Origin: Methylococcaceae bacterium
Lineage (GTDB): Bacteria; Pseudomonadota; Gammaproteobacteria; Methylococcales; Methylococcaceae
Assembly: GCA_005792805.1 (NCBI GenBank)
Contig: SXQV01000097.1
Coordinates: forward strand, 1-8,050
Length of the DNA stretch: 8,050 nucleotides
Direction of reading: 5' to 3'
Shown here one piece after another: positions 6,211 through 8,050 of the stretch (the first letter of the stretch is position 1; the number at the start of each line of letters is the position of its first letter). Position numbers and translations under genes: made by a program. The notes under the pieces were generated by a model. The model was given only the letters and a program-made list of their open reading frames with translations. It was not told where the DNA came from and did no database searches.

Positions 6211-7215
6211 TCAAGTGGTGGCCGGGATGATCATCAAGGGATTGAATCCGAACCGTTGATCGCCCTGCTCATTGAGCAGCACATCCATAGCCAGTGTGGC
6301 GAGGTCGTCGGCCAGAGGGTCGGCGTCCGGTGACTTATCCCGGTCGATACGCTTGAGGTAGATGTGGCAGGCATCGCAGGTTTCGGCCTGCACGGCCGGG
6401 TCGGCACCGTCGATGCCATGACAGGCAATGTGCTCGCCGCTGCCGCACTGGATGCACTGAATACGCGGAAACTGCCATTCCGAGGCGCAGAAGCCGCAAT
6501 GCAGATAACGTAGCCCGGACGCTTCACCGGCGGTACGGAGGACACTCGCGACCGGCCAGCCGCCGCAGACGGGACATCGGCCAGGCTCGGCTGATCGGCC
6601 CAGGTTGCCGGGATTCAGTCCGGCAGCCCATCGCGCCAGCTCGATTTGCAGAGCCGCCGCGACGAAAGGCAGGATGGCGCTATCGCCGGGGTGAAATTCG
6701 CCCGACCAGAGCGATGCCAGCCAGCGGTGGACATCGCCCAGGGAGGCGGCCTCAATGTGCGCCAACGCACGCATCACGGCGGGGACATCGACCACAAGGC
6801 TCTGGGTCAGCGTGTTCAGTTGACTGATGAGCGCACGCGCCGCCCTCCGGTCCTCTTCCTCAACGCCGCACCCTTCGGCTCCGCCCGGTGCATGGCCTGA
6901 TCTCTCGCAGGTCACCTCTCGCGCCGGAACAGGAATGAAGGGCGCAGACGCTGCCAAGGAACGTCCGTCCCATCCCCCCCTTTGAAAAAGCCGGACGAGG
7001 GCAAGGCCCTCCCGTTGATCAAGGAGAGGGGGGGATTGAAAAATCTCAGCCTGCCGCTCGGCAAGCTCGGCCATCAACAGCAGATAACCGGACAGACCCG
7101 GCACCATCGCCGCTCGATCACGCAGCCGCCGGGCACGCTGGCGAAAGAGTCGCTCTGGCTTGGGCAGAAGAATCCCAGAGGGTGGGCCAGCGTCCGTGCC
7201 GGCGGCGGGACTCAA
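6211..7215 (-). CDS. fdhE: Formate dehydrogenase accessory protein FdhE
   Basis: Cytoplasmic rubredoxin-like protein needed to produce active membrane-bound formate dehydrogenase; it interacts with the catalytic subunit. The 334 residues exceed the 309 of E. coli FdhE. Four CxxC motifs are present in order: CPVC (214-217), CGFC (240-243), CIQC (254-257) and CDAC (280-283), with the family's SGLRYLHC (233-240) and a C-terminal ADDLATLAMDVLLNEQG (302-318). The start is TTG at 7213-7215, overlapping the gamma-subunit stop as TTGA, with a GGGGA ribosome-binding site (7222-7226); the next ATG would remove the conserved N-terminal helix. Residues about 59-120 are expanded relative to E. coli by roughly 27 residues, include a palindromic-repeat-like segment (about 58-82) and a low-complexity stretch with Cys103 and Cys116. 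Confidence 0.95.
   Translation of the reverse strand: MSPAAGTDAGPPSGILLPKPERLFRQRARRLRDRAAMVPGLSGYLLLMAELAERQAEIFQSPPLLDQREGLALVRLFQRGGWDGRSLAASAPFIPVPAREVTCERSGHAPGGAEGCGVEEEDRRAARALISQLNTLTQSLVVDVPAVMRALAHIEAASLGDVHRWLASLWSGEFHPGDSAILPFVAAALQIELARWAAGLNPGNLGRSAEPGRCPVCGGWPVASVLRTAGEASGLRYLHCGFCASEWQFPRIQCIQCGSGEHIACHGIDGADPAVQAETCDACHIYLKRIDRDKSPDADPLADDLATLAMDVLLNEQGDQRFGFNPLMIIPATT
6972..7044. repeat. Palindromic-repeat-like element embedded in fdhE
   Basis: On the plus strand ATCCCCCCC (6972-6980) and GGGGGGGAT (7028-7036) form a perfect 9-bp inverted repeat. Each is followed immediately by TTGAAAAA (6982-6989 and 7036-7043), a direct repeat 54 bp apart, i.e. 18 codons. Between them lie a GAGGGC-AAG-GCCCTC hairpin (6997-7011) and the palindrome TTGATCAA (7015-7022). 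The element is translated in frame within fdhE. I recall dispersed intergenic repeats of the form CCCCCCTTTGAAAAAGGGGG in related bacteria; that link is from memory and unverified. Confidence 0.55.
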
Positions 7216-7856
7216 AGCTTGTCCCCGTCCTGCAGAATGCGCTTGTACCAGCCGAGGTGGTGCTTGCTGGCCCAGGCACGAGTCACAGTGCCGCGCACCA
7301 TGGCACCGACCGTGCCGCGTATCCAGATGGCCGCATAAATGTGGACGATGATGCCCGAAATCATGACGAAGGCACAGACGGCATGCAGCAGCACGGCGAT
7401 GCGGATTAGGTCAATGGGGAAATACTCCGCGAACCAGGGCCGCCAGATGAGGATGCCGGTAATCAGCAGCGTCGGGATGGTGGCAATCATCGTCCAGAAC
7501 AGCAGCTTCTGACCAGCGTTGTAGCGACCGACTTCCGGCAGCCGGTCTTCCCGGTTCTGGATCACGTCGCCGATCCGTTTCAGCCATTCGACATCGTTGC
7601 GGCTGATGAGGTTGTGATGCCAGAACTTCAGCGCCAGTCCGGCGAAAGACAGAAACATCACCACGCCGATATAGGGATGCAGAATGCGCGTCCACACCGG
7701 CCCCCCAAAGAACTGGGTAAACCAGAACAGCGACGGGTGAAACAGGGCCAGCCCGGAAAAGGCCAGCAGCAGGAAGGTGATGGCGGTCAGCCAGTGATTG
7801 GCCCGCTCGGCGGGCGTGTAACGCCGGATGAGGCGGGAGGTGAATGCGGTCTTCAT
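7212..7856 (-). CDS. fdoI: Formate dehydrogenase gamma subunit, cytochrome b556
   Basis: Integral inner-membrane di-heme cytochrome b that takes electrons from the beta subunit and reduces quinone. The 214 residues match E. coli FdoI/FdnI (about 211-217). Four hydrophobic segments lie at about 21-40, 57-77, 118-138 and 153-177. Candidate heme ligands are His21 (ERANHW), His60 (LHPYIG), His158 (LLHAV) and His172 (VHIYAA), which correspond in order and spacing to the four ligands of E. coli FdnI. The family motif YNAGQKLLFW (112-121) is present. The ATG at 7854-7856 overlaps the beta-subunit stop (ATGA) and has a strong GGAGGAG ribosome-binding site 8 nt upstream. Sequence alone does not separate the Fdo from the Fdn isoform; the adjacent fdhE favours the fdoGHI-fdhE arrangement. 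Confidence 0.96.
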   Translation of the reverse strand: MKTAFTSRLIRRYTPAERANHWLTAITFLLLAFSGLALFHPSLFWFTQFFGGPVWTRILHPYIGVVMFLSFAGLALKFWHHNLISRNDVEWLKRIGDVIQNREDRLPEVGRYNAGQKLLFWTMIATIPTLLITGILIWRPWFAEYFPIDLIRIAVLLHAVCAFVMISGIIVHIYAAIWIRGTVGAMVRGTVTRAWASKHHLGWYKRILQDGDKL

Positions 7857-8050
7857 GCGCTGTGCTCCTCCTCATCGTCCTCTGCATCGTTGGGGCCCAC
7901 GGTCACATAATGGAAGAAACCGGCCAGCGCGGTGAAGAACATCGCCGCCGTCGCCAGCGGTTTCAGGATGCCTTTCCACAGACCCACCGTAGCGCTAATT
8001 TCCGGATCCTTGGGCAGATCGTTGTAGAGTCCGGGTTGATCGGCATGATG
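7853..8050 (-). CDS. fdoH: Formate dehydrogenase beta (iron-sulfur) subunit, partial C-terminus
   Basis: Only the last 65 residues are in the window; I translated them by hand. They begin HHADQPGLYNDLPKDPEI, then TVGLWKGILKPLA, one membrane-spanning segment (about TAAMFFTALAGFFHYV) and an acidic tail ending EDDEEEHSA. This matches the C-terminal anchor of E. coli FdoH/FdnH, whose single helix tethers the four-cluster ferredoxin domain to the periplasmic face and lies against the gamma subunit. The ferredoxin domain and the catalytic alpha subunit would lie upstream, past the right edge. The acidic tail's codons also provide the GGAGGAG ribosome-binding site for the gamma subunit. Confidence 0.93.
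   Translation of the reverse strand, partial: HHADQPGLYNDLPKDPEISATVGLWKGILKPLATAAMFFTALAGFFHYVTVGPNDAEDDEEEHSA

Noticed and set aside
1..8050. CRISPR arrays, tRNA/rRNA genes, insertion sequences
   Set aside because: No regularly spaced repeats, cloverleaf-like segments, transposase-like frames or terminal inverted repeats with target duplications were seen; nearly all bases are in recognised housekeeping genes.

Overview
The window reads as ordinary chromosome of a Gram-negative, GC-rich gammaproteobacterium. Supporting signs are the aroQ-accB-accC order, a periplasmic DsbD/TlpA thiol pathway, a membrane-bound respiratory formate dehydrogenase followed by fdhE, and an fxsA-like gene beside cutA. 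I cannot name the genus. A G/C-run plus TTGAAAAA repeat inside fdhE resembles a palindromic repeat that I recall from sulfur-oxidising and related gammaproteobacteria, but that is memory, not a search result.

Layout. Positions 1-5080 form one minus-strand block, transcribed right to left: cutA, dsbD, a tlpA-like thioredoxin-fold gene, then after a 105-bp gap aroQ, accB and accC (accC runs off the left edge). cutA/dsbD and dsbD/tlpA are coupled by 4-nt start/stop overlaps. Positions 5134-6199 carry two plus-strand genes, fxsA and a Prx5-type peroxiredoxin. Positions 6211-8050 are a second minus-strand operon: the end of the formate dehydrogenase beta subunit (fdoH/fdnH-like), the cytochrome b556 gamma subunit, and fdhE, each overlapping the next by 4 nt. 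The peroxiredoxin and fdhE converge with only 11 bp between their stop codons.

How the genes work together. DsbD carries cytoplasmic electrons across the inner membrane to periplasmic thiol proteins, and the coupled TlpA-like protein is a likely recipient. AroQ makes 3-dehydroshikimate for aromatic synthesis. AccB and AccC are the biotin carrier and biotin carboxylase of acetyl-CoA carboxylase. The formate dehydrogenase subunits pass electrons from periplasmic formate oxidation to the quinone pool, and FdhE helps mature that enzyme.

No wholly new system is evident. The most notable points are: (1) fdhE contains an in-frame palindromic-repeat-like segment with flanking extra protein sequence; (2) DsbD has two tandem N-terminal alpha domains, each with its redox cysteine pair, plus an extra cysteine pair in the linker; (3) AccB has Ser in place of the usual Met after the biotinylated Lys; (4) degenerate repeats occur in the gap before aroQ and at the accC start.
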